From assembly GCA_041399205.1 (NCBI GenBank), contig JAWKTK010000005.1, positions 124,001 through 188,000 of the forward strand: 64,000 nucleotides of DNA, written 5' to 3'. Origin of the DNA: JAGQOZ01 sp041399205 (lineage in GTDB: Bacteria; Planctomycetota; Planctomycetia; Pirellulales; Pirellulaceae). Shown here in pieces: positions 29,819 through 39,468 of this stretch (position 1 is the first letter of the stretch; each line of letters opens with the position of its first letter). The position numbers were made by a program, and so were the translations under genes. Under the pieces are notes generated by a model. That model worked only from the letters and a program-made list of their open reading frames with translations, was not told the DNA's origin and did no database searches.

Positions 29819-30775
29819 ATGTTGTTCAGACGTTTTCCGTCGCGGCGGGCGATGCTGTTAGCCATGGGAGTCGTAGTGGGATTAACCACAATGTCCGTGA
29901 ACGCTCAATCGTACGTCGTGTCGCCCAGCGAATATGCGACGACCGAGGCGCCGAGCCTAGCGAATCTAGAGGGTTTTCCCTCGTATCGACTTCAGCAGGT
30001 CTATGGTGCCAGCGATTTTGCTCAGCTTGGACCAGGGCCACACGTCATCACACGCATTGATTGGCGGACCGACACGTCGGTTACGGGACCGATCACCTAT
30101 CCCAGCGAACGATTTACGATGAAGCTGTCCACAACCAAGGTGGAACCGAATCATCTGGACCCGGTGTTCGCCAACAATGTGGGAGTTCGAGAAGTTGCTG
30201 TCGTTGATGGCCGCGTCACTTTGACGTCGACCAGCGAAGTTTTGCCGAACGGGACGCACGTGTTTGACTATGGATTCGATTTCGAACAGCCATACGTTTA
30301 CGATCCTGCGGACGGCAATCTCTTGGCAGACCTGACGGTTATCAACGCCGAAGGCCCACTGCTATTGGACCTGGCCTGGATCGAGACAACGACGGCGACG
30401 ACCAGCGCGTATTGGACAGGCACGTTAGGTCCTGATTCACCCGTTGCCGCGACCACGACCGATACCATCGGCGGCCAATACGGTGGCAACATCATCCGCT
30501 TCACCATCGTTCCCGAGCCGACAACCGCTGGTGCGTTTGCGTTAGGTCTGGACTCTTGTAAAACGGAAATAGAGCTTGGAGAGTCCGGAGGATTTGGGTT
30601 AAATCGCGATAATTTCCCCAAGCGCAGGAGGCTTGGGCATATTTTCTCGATCGTACACGGAGGTATTCGCCATGCCCGCCATCGTGGAATTTCCAGTCCT
30701 GGTCCGTCTCGCTTTGGAAGACTCGCCGCCGCGAGTAACCGCGGTCGCTTTTGCCGTAACGGCGATCGCCGCTGA
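29819..30775 (+). CDS. Secreted PEP-CTERM protein with abnormal C-terminus
   Basis: Signal peptide MLLAMGVVVGLTTMSVNAQS after a basic start; ATG at 29819 is preceded by GAGGTAGC. The mature part (about residues 30-235) is beta-rich and unrecognised. The sorting signal begins normally (IVPEPTTAGAFALGL) but after about 30550 the hydrophobic helix is replaced by DSCKTEIELGESGGFGLN and 75 more residues of low protein character. The true gene therefore seems to have lost its last 15-20 codons, by a frameshift or by insertion of foreign sequence. On the plus strand at about 30671 the frame MPAIVEFPVLVRLAL resembles transposase N-termini, which would fit an insertion; this is weak. Confidence 0.65.
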   Translation: MLFRRFPSRRAMLLAMGVVVGLTTMSVNAQSYVVSPSEYATTEAPSLANLEGFPSYRLQQVYGASDFAQLGPGPHVITRIDWRTDTSVTGPITYPSERFTMKLSTTKVEPNHLDPVFANNVGVREVAVVDGRVTLTSTSEVLPNGTHVFDYGFDFEQPYVYDPADGNLLADLTVINAEGPLLLDLAWIETTTATTSAYWTGTLGPDSPVAATTTDTIGGQYGGNIIRFTIVPEPTTAGAFALGLDSCKTEIELGESGGFGLNRDNFPKRRRLGHIFSIVHGGIRHARHRGISSPGPSRFGRLAAASNRGRFCRNGDRR

Positions 30776-30801
30776 AGCACTAAGTTGCAGTCTTGGTGCC
30801 C

Positions 30802-30890
30802 TTCGCGGTTCAAAGAATGAAGGAACCGCGAAAGGGGCTAACCCGGAAAGGGATGCAGTTCGCGAGTTTGATCGGCGAAGAAACCGCAGC
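30802..30890. repeat. Dispersed intergenic repeat, copy A
   Basis: TTCGCGGTTC-loop-GAACCGCGAA can form a 7-bp stem (GCGGTTC/GAACCGC), followed by CGGAAAGGGATGCAGTTCGC and ACCGCAGC at the end. Best-formed copy of the family; relatives at 14208, 27151, 29532 and 33093. Confidence 0.5.
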
Positions 30891-31091
30891 AGACGCCTGA
30901 ATTGACCGCGAGGCGTGATTTTTTTTCGCAGCTTGTCATGAATGGCCAAGCTTCTGCGGCTATATAGAGACAGCACGGTCGGTGCGAACGTGTCATTCCG
31001 CGAATCGTCGCTTTGTGCCTGCGTTTACCAAGTGGCGAGGTCGTTTTAATCTCTTACCGCCGCGAAATAAATTGCCAAGGGACCTTAATCG

Positions 31092-33081
31092 ATGATGAAT
31101 CTGAAAACTGTTTGCCGACGATTGTACATTTCATTCTGCCAGACTGCGCAGTTAATTCTGTCGATTGGCGTTCGTCAAATCGTGATCTCAGTCGCCATGT
31201 GCGAGTTGGCCTTCCTTCAGTTAGTTGCCCCGGTTCAAGCACAGTACGTCGTACGACCTCTCACAGACGACAGCTCACCCTTTCACGTACGATCGACTTA
31301 CGAATCGATTTTTTGAGCATCAACGGCGAACTCTATTTCTTTGGCCGTACGCGACAATGGCGACACGACGAGCTTGTTCAAGACAGATGGTCGTACCGTG
31401 ACTTCGGTCCTTGACGATGTGTATCCCGCTTGATTCAATCGTTTTTGATGACAAACTTGTTCATTTATACATTAGACAGTGGAAGGAGATCTTTATCGCG
31501 CAGCCGCGACCGAGTTCAATGCGGTGGACAACGCACATCCTGCCTCGTTTTGGAGTGTCGGACTTTCCAATCCAGGGAATCATCTTCAGGTTTACAAGGA
31601 CGAATTGTATCATTGAAGTAGAGAATATGGCGAATAACGCCTTGCGAGTGATCCTCAAGAAGATTCCTACGGGAGACGCTCAACCCACGATCGTCACAGA
31701 ACTTGGTGGCAACTGTTGTACTGTTTGTTGCTGCCAACGATGACGCTCTTTTATGTCCGTATACAGTTTTGAAGGCTATGATCAGTTGTCGGCAATCTAT
31801 GGTGATACGTTTACTATTCTGCGAGAGGACGGCTACGCCCCATTCAATGGCCTCGCGGTAGGCCAGTCTCTCTATTATTCTGGGCAACGTCGGCAACAAT
31901 CTTGCCGAATTGTGGCGACAAGACCCGGAAGACCCGGTATTTATAGCGAACATCCTGCCAGACTCGCAAGAATATGTTGTGTTTCAAGACCAAGTGTTTT
32001 TCAGCCAACGGCGAAAGTGGCTGGGAGTTGTACGCGAATGACGGTGTTTCAACAAGGTTATTGCCGATCTGTACCCGAACGGAGATGCTCGTCCCCAGTC
32101 GTTTTTCTCTTACCGAAGACGCGTTAGCTTGAAGGGACAACACCGTCCGGACCGGCGTTGTTCCTAGCGCGACGAGAACGGCGTGAGGGAAATTGTATGC
32201 GTCGATGTATTCTCGGGGGATTCATTTTTTGCTCTGTCAGCTTATCGTGAGTTAAACGGAGGTGTGTTATTAGTGTCGATGGTTTCGAACTCTTTGGACC
32301 GACGGGGAACAGCTCCAGGAGTTTGATGCTGCCGGGGGCCCAATCATCGTTTGCTGGATTAGAGGACAACGACCGTGACGGACCCGATCCAGAATATGCA
32401 CTACGCGCATTTGCGGAATTGGGTGGTAAGACGCTGTTCCCGGCGCGGGTAAATGCTGAAAACGGGTTATTTGACATGGACATCTTCTCGCTTGACGGCA
32501 ACTCCGTCGAACAAGTTACACATCTTCACTTTGACTCGACAATGCGGTACCATTTCACAAAGGTACGTGGCGGCATAGTCTTCACGGCGAATGACCAAGA
32601 ATTGTTCGTCCTCTCACTGCTCGGTGATCTTGATGGAGATGAAGTTCGCGACGCATCCGATATAGACTTGTTTACGCAGTCGTTGCGGAGCAACAGCGCC
32701 GATTCGTATTTCGATCTTAACACGGACACCGTCGTCGACATGGCGGACCACCAATTCTTGATTGAGACAGTCCTCGGCACCTACTTTGGTGACGCCAATC
32801 TCGACGGCGAATTCAACAGTAGCGATCTCGTTGCCATTTTCGAAGTCGGTGAGTACGAAGACACGATCCTTAATAATTCCGGTTGGGCTGACGGCGATTG
32901 GAATGGCGGATGGCGAGTTTTACCACAACGGACCTTGTGTTGTCCTTTCAGGAAGGTGGCTACGAGCAAGGACCTCACGAACGACAACCGTCACCGTGCC
33001 CGAGCCATCCTATGAACTTGATCGTCCGGGTGGATTTCTACTACATCGCTTCCAGAGGCTAAACGTTCGGCAACGGCATTA
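31092..33081 (+). pseudogene. ELWxxDGT-like secreted protein with dockerin-like and PEP-CTERM end, frame-interrupted
   Basis: ATG-ATG at 31092 starts a leader ending QLVAPVQAQYVVRPL. The body is readable only by changing frame many times. Fragments such as LFKTDGRTVTSVLDDV, AELWRQDPEDPVFIANI and GWELYANDGVSTRLLPI fit ELWxxDGT repeats, a beta-propeller-like family of secreted proteins. From 32270 one frame is open: FAELGGKTLFPARVNAENGL, then dockerin-like loops (DLDGDEVRDASDIDLF, DLNTDTVVDMADHQFLI, DANLDGEFNSSDLVAIF). A last shift near 32910 gives VTVPEPSYE, a remnant of a PEP-CTERM tail without a clear helix. The most heavily interrupted gene of region 2. Confidence 0.6.
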
Positions 33082-33092
33082 AGTTTAAGCTC

Positions 33093-33173
33093 CTCGTCTT
33101 TGGTAAAGAGAAGTAAACTCGAAATAAGCGAAAGGGACGTAGCGCACGAGTTCGACAAGCGAAGGACCGCAGC
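33093..33173. repeat. Dispersed intergenic repeat, copy B
   Basis: Contains GCGAAAGGGACGTAGCGCAC, GAGTTCGACAAGCGAAGGAC and ends CCGCAGC, matching copy A at 30802 in its second half. It lies between the secreted-protein remnant and kinase 3. Confidence 0.45.
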
Positions 33174-33315
33174 GGGATACGTTGCGCAAGAAGCGAATTA
33201 CCATTCAACTCTGGACACCGCTTGACAAGCGTCGGTGCTGCGCAATTGGGATTTGCTCATTTGTCTGATTTCATCGACGCGAGGTGCTTGAATACCGTCG
33301 CCGAATTAATGTTGA

Positions 33316-36300
33316 TCACAATCGCTTCTCCGGTTGGCGAAAATCACCGCCAGGCCAAGCTTTAGACGAAATCTTCCATTGCATGACTTCGTCGCCGGTT
33401 TCCGTGAGCCACAAACGGACCATTCCGTCCAGGCCAGCCGTCAGAATGCGCTGGCCATCTGGCGAAAAACGGACGCGAGTCGGAAAGCCGGACAAGCGTT
33501 GCGTAAACGTTCGCACTTGATTCTCTTCTCGATCGTACACCACCAGCTGACGATCAAAGCCAACTCCAACGACAAACCGGCCATCGCGACTGATATCGAT
33601 GGAATCGACCAATCGTTCGTCCAGACGAATTTCGTCAATCGGTTGAAAATCCGGACAATGAAAGATCCGAGTGACGCCTTCATTACCACCCACTGCCAGA
33701 GTCGTACCGTCGGCCGAAAAGCAGACGCACTTCACTGGAATATCCAAAAAGCGACGTTCGTCGCTTTTCAGATCCAGCAGCAGTAATCCTCGATAGTGTG
33801 TGCAGGCGGCGAACCAGCGACCATCGGGCGAAATGGCTGTCGACGTCACTGACCGAGCGAAGGCGGGCACCAGGACTTCTCGAGTATCATCCGTCGTCGT
33901 GTTCCAAACGACCAAGCGGTTTTGGGCATCTTTATCTTCTGGTTCAGGCCAACATCCAAACGCCGCCACGACGATCGGCGAATGGGGCGCATGTGCCAAC
34001 GACGAAAAGTTTTCCGCAGCGGAAGTCGACGGAATTTTTTCCTCAACTTGCCCCGTACCTGTGTCCCAAACAAAGACGCCACGGTTTCGCAGCATCAGGG
34101 CCACTCGCTGCGTAGAATCTCCTATAAAACAAGCGTCCCAGGCAAGATATTCGCGGTCTGGGAATTCCATTCGGGAACTCGTGTCCTGCAGCAAGCGGCG
34201 CAGATCCCAGACATTGGCAAAGCTATCGTCACTGGCAGTGGCCAATTTCGTTCCGTCGGGTGAAACCGAGATTCCTCGAATCCGCAACGGATGAAGCTTC
34301 TGGTGCAGACGGATCTGGACCGAATCATGCGCGGCGTCAACGTTGGCAATCCAGGCCGCTCCGTCTTCGTCGCCCCAGGCCAGTGTCTTGCCATCGGCTG
34401 ACAAGTAAACTCCGTGAGGTGCTGCAGATAGCCCGAAGTGCCAGAACCGAGTCCAGTTGGCCGTATGCCACAGTTCGATTTGCCACGCGTCCACATCGGC
34501 CTGCCGATCGTAGGTGGTGACAACCAGTAATTCGCCCTGTTCGTCCGTCTTGATGATTCCGGTACCAAATGAGCCTAGCGGAATATTCGGTTCGGCCGTC
34601 CACGTGGACGTGTCGAACCGTTCGAGTTCCCCGGATCGCAGATTTGACACCAGCAATTCATTGCCTGCGAAGGCAATACAGGCGTGAGTATCAGGAGTGA
34701 GTTCCAGACAGGGATTTGGCTGGTCACGCTTCCACACTCGTACAAACCCCTGATCCCAACAGCCTCCGCTGGCAGCGATGTATGATCGATCCGAATTCAC
34801 CGCGGTGTGTCGCACGTCCTGCGTGTTGCCGCCGTCCGCGAACACTTTCCAAGTGCCAGTTATGGACGGCGTATTCGGCAGATTCAAGTTCCAAACACAA
34901 ACGTTGCCGCCGTTGTCTCCCATATAGAGTTGATCTGCGTCAGCGTCGTGAGTGAACCCGTAAAGTTCCCCAGAGGGCATTTCGAACGGAACCGGTTCGC
35001 TGTTTGCATCGCCTGAGCGACACGACAACAATTTCGCTCGTTTCGAAAAAATACCTGTCACAATCTGATTGTTGCCAACAAATTCAACGCAATTCACGGG
35101 CAGCTCGTGATCATAGGCGTGAATTAGCGCGTCGCTACTGCAAAAAGTCCAAAGGTGATACCATTCGGGCCCGCGCAGATCCTCCGCTCCCGGATCGGGA
35201 GCCCACGTTAGTAATTTTTCTTGTAGTTCCACGATCTTGCGATCTTGGGCGAGTTCTCCCGCGGCGATCATATCGCGGGCATAAAGTCCCAGTTTTTGCC
35301 GCTTTGCTTCATGCGACAGGTTGACCGCCACGGTTGTGGAAACAACTGCCAACAGGGCGAACAACGCGAAGGCGGTTGCCAGTACCAACGACAGGGCTGG
35401 GTTGCGACGACTGAAGCGGCGGATACGATCCAGTTGCGTCGAACGTCGCGCACGAATCGCTCGGGATTCCAAAAACGCCTGCAGGTCGTTGGCCAGTTCT
35501 CGTGCATTTGCGTACCGATCATCGGCATCTTTGGCTATGGCTTTGTCAATGATGGTCACCATATCTTGCGGAACGTGCGGATCGAGCTTTCGCAACGCCG
35601 TGGGCGATTTCGTCGCGATGTCACGCAGCAAGGTGGTCTTGGATTTGGCTTCGAAAGCGGGTTTTCCGGTGACTAATTCGTACAGCGTCAGGCCCAACGA
35701 ATAAACGTCGGTTCGTGCGTCAACCGGGCGATCGCCTTCGATTTGTTCGGGGCTCATATAACGAAGTGTGCCGACCAAATCACCGGTCAAGGTGAGGTTG
35801 TCGTTAGCGGTGGCGCGCGCGAGTCCAAAGTCGGCAATGTGGACTTGGTGGCGTCGGTCGAGTAACAAATTGGCGGGCTTGATATCGCGATGAATGATGC
35901 CTTCGTCGTGGGCGTACTGCAATGCTTCGGCCGTTTGGATTCCGAGCCGCGCAACCGAACGGTAAAAGTCGTGGCGTGAACTGCTGCGTTCGGTAGAAAG
36001 ACGAGCGGCAGGTGCCGTTTCGGCATCGTGGCTGGCAAAGGCTTGCTTCGCATGATGAATGTCGTGAACCACGGTAGACAGGTCCGCGCCATCGATCAAA
36101 TCCATAGCGTAGTAATGCACCGAACGTTCGCATCCGACTCCGTGCACTCGAACGATATTTGGATGTTGTAGCGAAGCAGCGGCTTGAGCTTCGTTCTTGA
36201 AGCGACGTAGCTGGCGTTCGTCGAAGAAGGCAGCCATTGGAAGAATTTTGAGCGCGACGCGACGCCCTAACGATAGTTGCTGTGCTTCGTAAACCACACC

Positions 36301-36606
36301 CATACCGCCGCGGCCTATTTCGCGAATAATGCGGAAGTCACCCAGCGGTGTGGACGATAGCGATGTGTCGGGCACCAACGTCGGTGTCGGAGCGGAAGTT
36401 CCTGACGCGGCGACGCTGACTGCCCAATCACACATCAACTGCATGGCGGGTAGCAACGTCCGCAATTCCTGCGCGAAGGCAGGATATTTGGCAATTTCGG
36501 CATCCAGATCCGTAAGGTCGCCCGCTTGGATGCGTTCATTTAAGTGATCAAGGACCAGCGCCAATTCACATTCGGACTCGGTAGACGAACAAGATGGATC
36601 AGTCAT
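33316..36606 (-). CDS. Ser/Thr protein kinase with WD40 tail (kinase 3), intact
   Basis: A 1096-residue membrane kinase. Residues 10-60: helical N-terminal domain (HLNERIQAGDLTDLDAEIAK). Residues 90-380: PknB-type kinase with GRGGMGVVYEA (98-108), catalytic Lys120 in VALKILP, HRDIKPANLLLD (239-250), DFGLA (259-263), GTLRYMSPEQ. One membrane helix at about 406-430 (SLVLATAFALFALLAVV). Residues 470-1090: a WD40-like propeller (FSADGTTLAVGGNEGVTRIF, FSPDGQRILTAGLDGMVRLW). Start at 36606 (MTDPS) overlaps the sigma-factor gene by 8 nt; ATG at 36624 is also in frame. All catalytic residues are present, so this is the only apparently functional one of three such kinases here. It probably phosphorylates its partner sigma factor or a nearby target. 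Confidence 0.93.
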   Translation of the reverse strand: MTDPSCSSTESECELALVLDHLNERIQAGDLTDLDAEIAKYPAFAQELRTLLPAMQLMCDWAVSVAASGTSAPTPTLVPDTSLSSTPLGDFRIIREIGRGGMGVVYEAQQLSLGRRVALKILPMAAFFDERQLRRFKNEAQAAASLQHPNIVRVHGVGCERSVHYYAMDLIDGADLSTVVHDIHHAKQAFASHDAETAPAARLSTERSSSRHDFYRSVARLGIQTAEALQYAHDEGIIHRDIKPANLLLDRRHQVHIADFGLARATANDNLTLTGDLVGTLRYMSPEQIEGDRPVDARTDVYSLGLTLYELVTGKPAFEAKSKTTLLRDIATKSPTALRKLDPHVPQDMVTIIDKAIAKDADDRYANARELANDLQAFLESRAIRARRSTQLDRIRRFSRRNPALSLVLATAFALFALLAVVSTTVAVNLSHEAKRQKLGLYARDMIAAGELAQDRKIVELQEKLLTWAPDPGAEDLRGPEWYHLWTFCSSDALIHAYDHELPVNCVEFVGNNQIVTGIFSKRAKLLSCRSGDANSEPVPFEMPSGELYGFTHDADADQLYMGDNGGNVCVWNLNLPNTPSITGTWKVFADGGNTQDVRHTAVNSDRSYIAASGGCWDQGFVRVWKRDQPNPCLELTPDTHACIAFAGNELLVSNLRSGELERFDTSTWTAEPNIPLGSFGTGIIKTDEQGELLVVTTYDRQADVDAWQIELWHTANWTRFWHFGLSAAPHGVYLSADGKTLAWGDEDGAAWIANVDAAHDSVQIRLHQKLHPLRIRGISVSPDGTKLATASDDSFANVWDLRRLLQDTSSRMEFPDREYLAWDACFIGDSTQRVALMLRNRGVFVWDTGTGQVEEKIPSTSAAENFSSLAHAPHSPIVVAAFGCWPEPEDKDAQNRLVVWNTTTDDTREVLVPAFARSVTSTAISPDGRWFAACTHYRGLLLLDLKSDERRFLDIPVKCVCFSADGTTLAVGGNEGVTRIFHCPDFQPIDEIRLDERLVDSIDISRDGRFVVGVGFDRQLVVYDREENQVRTFTQRLSGFPTRVRFSPDGQRILTAGLDGMVRLWLTETGDEVMQWKISSKAWPGGDFRQPEKRL

Positions 36607-37213
36607 GGTACACTTCGCCTTCATTCAAAAAGTTGCGAACACGACGTAACGCTCGCACGTGACGCTGGGCGCAAGCATTGTCGCTAATCCCCAGAATCAC
36701 GGCGGCTTCATGATTGGTGGCCTGCTCCAGATAACGCAGTACCAACACTTCTCGATCATCATGCGACAATCGCTCCATCAGCCACTGTGCAAACTCGCGA
36801 CGTCGTTGCACCACGGATGGAGAATCGCCGTCTGGCGCGATCAAGCTGTTCACCAGCGACTGCCGAGAAACATTTGACAGCTCTAGGTCAGTCGAAATTT
36901 CGCGTCGCACGGACCGACGGGCTGCGTCCAGGTGGCAGCGGTGTAGGTCAAGCAGACGGTCAATGGCAATTCGCCTTAACCACGGATAGAACGGGATAGG
37001 ACGTTCGCGAGCGTAATCCGGTAAGCGTTTGGCCGCTTCCACCATCGCGTCTTGAACCACATCCGATGGATCAAAACGGCCTCGCACTCGATCATCGATG
37101 CGAACTTCCACAATGTTGCGTATCCGCGCGCGAAACCGCTGCAACAGCGTGTTGATCGCCGTCGACTGGCCTGCGGCAATGCGTTCCAGCAATTCGTGGG
37201 TGTCGTTATTCAT
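36599..37213 (-). CDS. ECF sigma factor 3, intact, coupled to kinase 3
   Basis: A 204-residue ECF sigma factor. Region 2: LLQRFRARIRNIVEVRIDDR and RGRFDPSDVVQDAMVEAAKR; region 4: SHDDREVLVLRYLEQATNHE then AAVILGISDNACAQRHVRAL. FDPSDVVQ is the classic planctomycete ECF signature. Start at 37213 (MNNDTHELLERIA) preferred; MRNSTN at 37231 is in frame. The end overlaps the kinase start. Transcribed away from glpK. Confidence 0.92.
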   Translation of the reverse strand: MNNDTHELLERIAAGQSTAINTLLQRFRARIRNIVEVRIDDRVRGRFDPSDVVQDAMVEAAKRLPDYARERPIPFYPWLRRIAIDRLLDLHRCHLDAARRSVRREISTDLELSNVSRQSLVNSLIAPDGDSPSVVQRRREFAQWLMERLSHDDREVLVLRYLEQATNHEAAVILGISDNACAQRHVRALRRVRNFLNEGEVYHD

Positions 37214-37563
37214 GTTCGTAGAATTCCTCACTCCACCTTAGCCGTAAAAACTTCGGTCGGCGTGACAGAAAAATCTTTTGCTCTGTGCTCCGAAACTGTT
37301 TTGCGGCTCTGGATACTCGTCTTAAAAGGCTCCGGACCGCGCAGTTTGGCGGTTGATCCGATTCGCGATTTTAGAGGATTGCCGGTGATCGGTTTCTGGG
37401 CTGCCGGTTGCGAATGGACCGGTTTTTAGCTGCTCAACGGCCGATACGACTGACTTGGTGGTCTTTGCGAGCAACTTTCGCCCGCAGACAAACCGTTGTA
37501 CGATACGCATCTCGTTGGTGATGTTGTTGGCCGCGGAATGGTTTCGATATGGGAGGCGAAAAG
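37214..37563. other. Intergenic region between divergent ECF sigma 3 and glpK
   Basis: About 350 nt holding the promoters of both operons; no clear promoter consensus is recognised. GGGAGGCGAAAAG directly before 37564 is a strong ribosome binding site for glpK. Confidence 0.5.
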
Positions 37564-39057
37564 ATGACGGATAAGTTAGTCTTAGCACTCGATCAAGGTA
37601 CCACGTCTAGTCGAGCGATTTTATTCAATCGAAGTGGGCATGTCGTGGCGACCAGCCAGCAAGAGTTTCGGCAAATCTTGCCTTCGCCTGGACATGTCGA
37701 ACACGACGCCGAAGAAATCTGGCAAAGTCAAATAGCCGTGGCGAAACAAGTTCTGGAACGATCAAAAACATCGCCAGACGACATTGCCGCCATCGGCATC
37801 ACGAATCAACGTGAGACGACGATTCTGTGGGATCGCCACACTGGCAAACCTGTCGACAACGCGATTGTTTGGCAGAGTCGTATCACGGCGCCCATGTGTG
37901 AAAAGCTGCGTGACGAAGGACTGGACGAACCGATTCGCGCCAAAACCGGCCTGATTTTGGACGCCTATTTTTCCGGAACGAAGATTCGTTACTTGCTGGA
38001 CAAACATCCGGATCTGCAAGCGGCTGCCGAGCGAGGTGACATACTGTTCGGCACGGTCGATTCGTTTCTGATCTGGCGACTCACCGGCGGAAAGGTCCAT
38101 GCCACCGATGTGACCAACGCCTGTCGAACAATGCTGTTCGATATTCATCGTCAAGATTGGGACGACGAACTACTGCAAGCGCTGAAGATTCCTCGCGCGA
38201 TGCTGCCGACCGTTGTTGATTCCAGCGGCGTGATTGGCGAATGCAGTTCCGACCATTTTGGCAAATCGATTCCCATTGCCGGCTGTGCTGGTGATCAGCA
38301 AGCGGCGCTGTTCGGACAAGCGTGTTTCCAACCGGGAATGGCCAAGAACACGTATGGAACGGGCTGTTTCATGCTGATGAATACGGGCGAAAAAGCGGTC
38401 GAATCCCAAAATCGCTTGCTGACTTCGATTGCTTGGCGAAAGAACGGCGTGACGAATTATTGTTTGGAAGGTTCGGTTTTCATTGCCGGGGCTGTTGTCC
38501 AATGGCTCCGAGACGGATTGGGACTGATCCAATCGTCCGCCGACATTGAACAGCTGGCCTCCTCGGTGGAAGACAACGGCGGCGTTTACTTTGTGCCTGC
38601 TTTTGTCGGGCTGGGCGCGCCTCACTGGGATCCGGATGCACGAGGTGCGATATTCGGGATTACTCGAGGTACCTCGGCCGGACATGTGGCTCGAGCGGCA
38701 TTGGAGTCGATGGCCTTTCAGACTCGCGATGTCCTTTCGGCCATGCAGAAAGACGCGGGCGTGACGCTGGAGGCACTGCAAGTAGATGGAGGTGCTTCAG
38801 TCAACAACGATTTCTTACAATTCCAGGCCGACGTATTGGACTGTCCGGTTCGACGCCCGCAAGTGACGGAGACCACCGCCTTGGGCGCCGCGTACTTGGC
38901 TGGCTTGGCCGTAGGCTACTGGAACAGCACGGACGACGTCACCACCAACTGGGCGTTGGACCGTGAATTTACGCCGAAATGGGACGAAGAGCGCCGCGAA
39001 ACGCAATGCAAAAAATGGGACGCTGCCGTGGCTCGGTCTTTAAGATGGGAAGCATGA
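37564..39057 (+). CDS. glpK: Glycerol kinase
   Basis: A 497-residue FGGY-family kinase, intact and of the usual length. It phosphorylates glycerol with ATP to glycerol 3-phosphate. Visible: N-terminal phosphate-binding LALDQGTTSSRAILFN, IGITNQRETTILWDRHTGKP, catalytic Asp region VHATDVTNACRTMLF, GCAGDQQAALFGQACFQPGM, KNTYGTGCFMLMNTG and ALQVDGGASVNNDFLQFQAD. Start at 37564, not at the upstream in-frame codons, because GGGAGG lies 7 nt before it. No glycerol facilitator or dehydrogenase adjoins it. The next gene begins one base after its stop. Confidence 0.97.
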   Translation: MTDKLVLALDQGTTSSRAILFNRSGHVVATSQQEFRQILPSPGHVEHDAEEIWQSQIAVAKQVLERSKTSPDDIAAIGITNQRETTILWDRHTGKPVDNAIVWQSRITAPMCEKLRDEGLDEPIRAKTGLILDAYFSGTKIRYLLDKHPDLQAAAERGDILFGTVDSFLIWRLTGGKVHATDVTNACRTMLFDIHRQDWDDELLQALKIPRAMLPTVVDSSGVIGECSSDHFGKSIPIAGCAGDQQAALFGQACFQPGMAKNTYGTGCFMLMNTGEKAVESQNRLLTSIAWRKNGVTNYCLEGSVFIAGAVVQWLRDGLGLIQSSADIEQLASSVEDNGGVYFVPAFVGLGAPHWDPDARGAIFGITRGTSAGHVARAALESMAFQTRDVLSAMQKDAGVTLEALQVDGGASVNNDFLQFQADVLDCPVRRPQVTETTALGAAYLAGLAVGYWNSTDDVTTNWALDREFTPKWDEERRETQCKKWDAAVARSLRWEA

Positions 39058-39058
39058 A

Positions 39059-39379
39059 ATGACGAACGTACCGACTGACATTCAGGCGAACACGGCACAA
39101 GGCCTGTTGAGCATCTCTTGGTCCGACCATCCGACGTGGTCTTATCCGTTTCGGTATTTGCGTGAAAAGTGCGAATGTGCAAAATGCGTGCACGAAATCA
39201 CAGGCGAACCGCTTTTGGTTGTCGAAGACATCCCGACGGACATTCATGTGACCAGCATGAATTTGGTAGGTAACTACGCGCTTAAAATCGTCTGGTCCGA
39301 CGGACATGACACGGGTTTGTATACATGGGACCGAATTCGAGAATTGTGTCAATGTCCGCAATGTGGTTCCGATTCTTGA
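39059..39379 (+). CDS. DUF971 (GBBH-like N-terminal) domain protein
   Basis: A 106-residue protein built almost only of a DUF971 / gamma-butyrobetaine hydroxylase-like N-terminal domain: LLSISWSDHPTWSYPFRYLR, CECAKCVHEITGEPLL, IVWSDGHDTGLYTWDRIREL. The Cys pairs CECAKC and CQCPQC could bind metal. Known proteins of this domain are linked to iron-sulfur or metal handling, but a role here is not established. One base after glpK and probably co-transcribed. Confidence 0.88.
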   Translation: MTNVPTDIQANTAQGLLSISWSDHPTWSYPFRYLREKCECAKCVHEITGEPLLVVEDIPTDIHVTSMNLVGNYALKIVWSDGHDTGLYTWDRIRELCQCPQCGSDS

Positions 39380-39434
39380 AACCGTACGCAGTTAGATCTA
39401 GTGCGCGAATCTAAACGTTTTTTGACTAGCGGCT

Positions 39435-39468
39435 CAAAAACTGCCGTTAGTCGGAGACTTGACTAACG
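39435..39468 (-). terminator. Putative terminator between convergent genes
   Basis: An 8-bp stem CGTTAGTC / GACTAACG (39445-39452, 39461-39468) with an 8-nt loop; read on the minus strand it is followed after a few bases by TTTTT. It overlaps the stop codon of the minus-strand gene, so the assignment is tentative. Confidence 0.4.
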
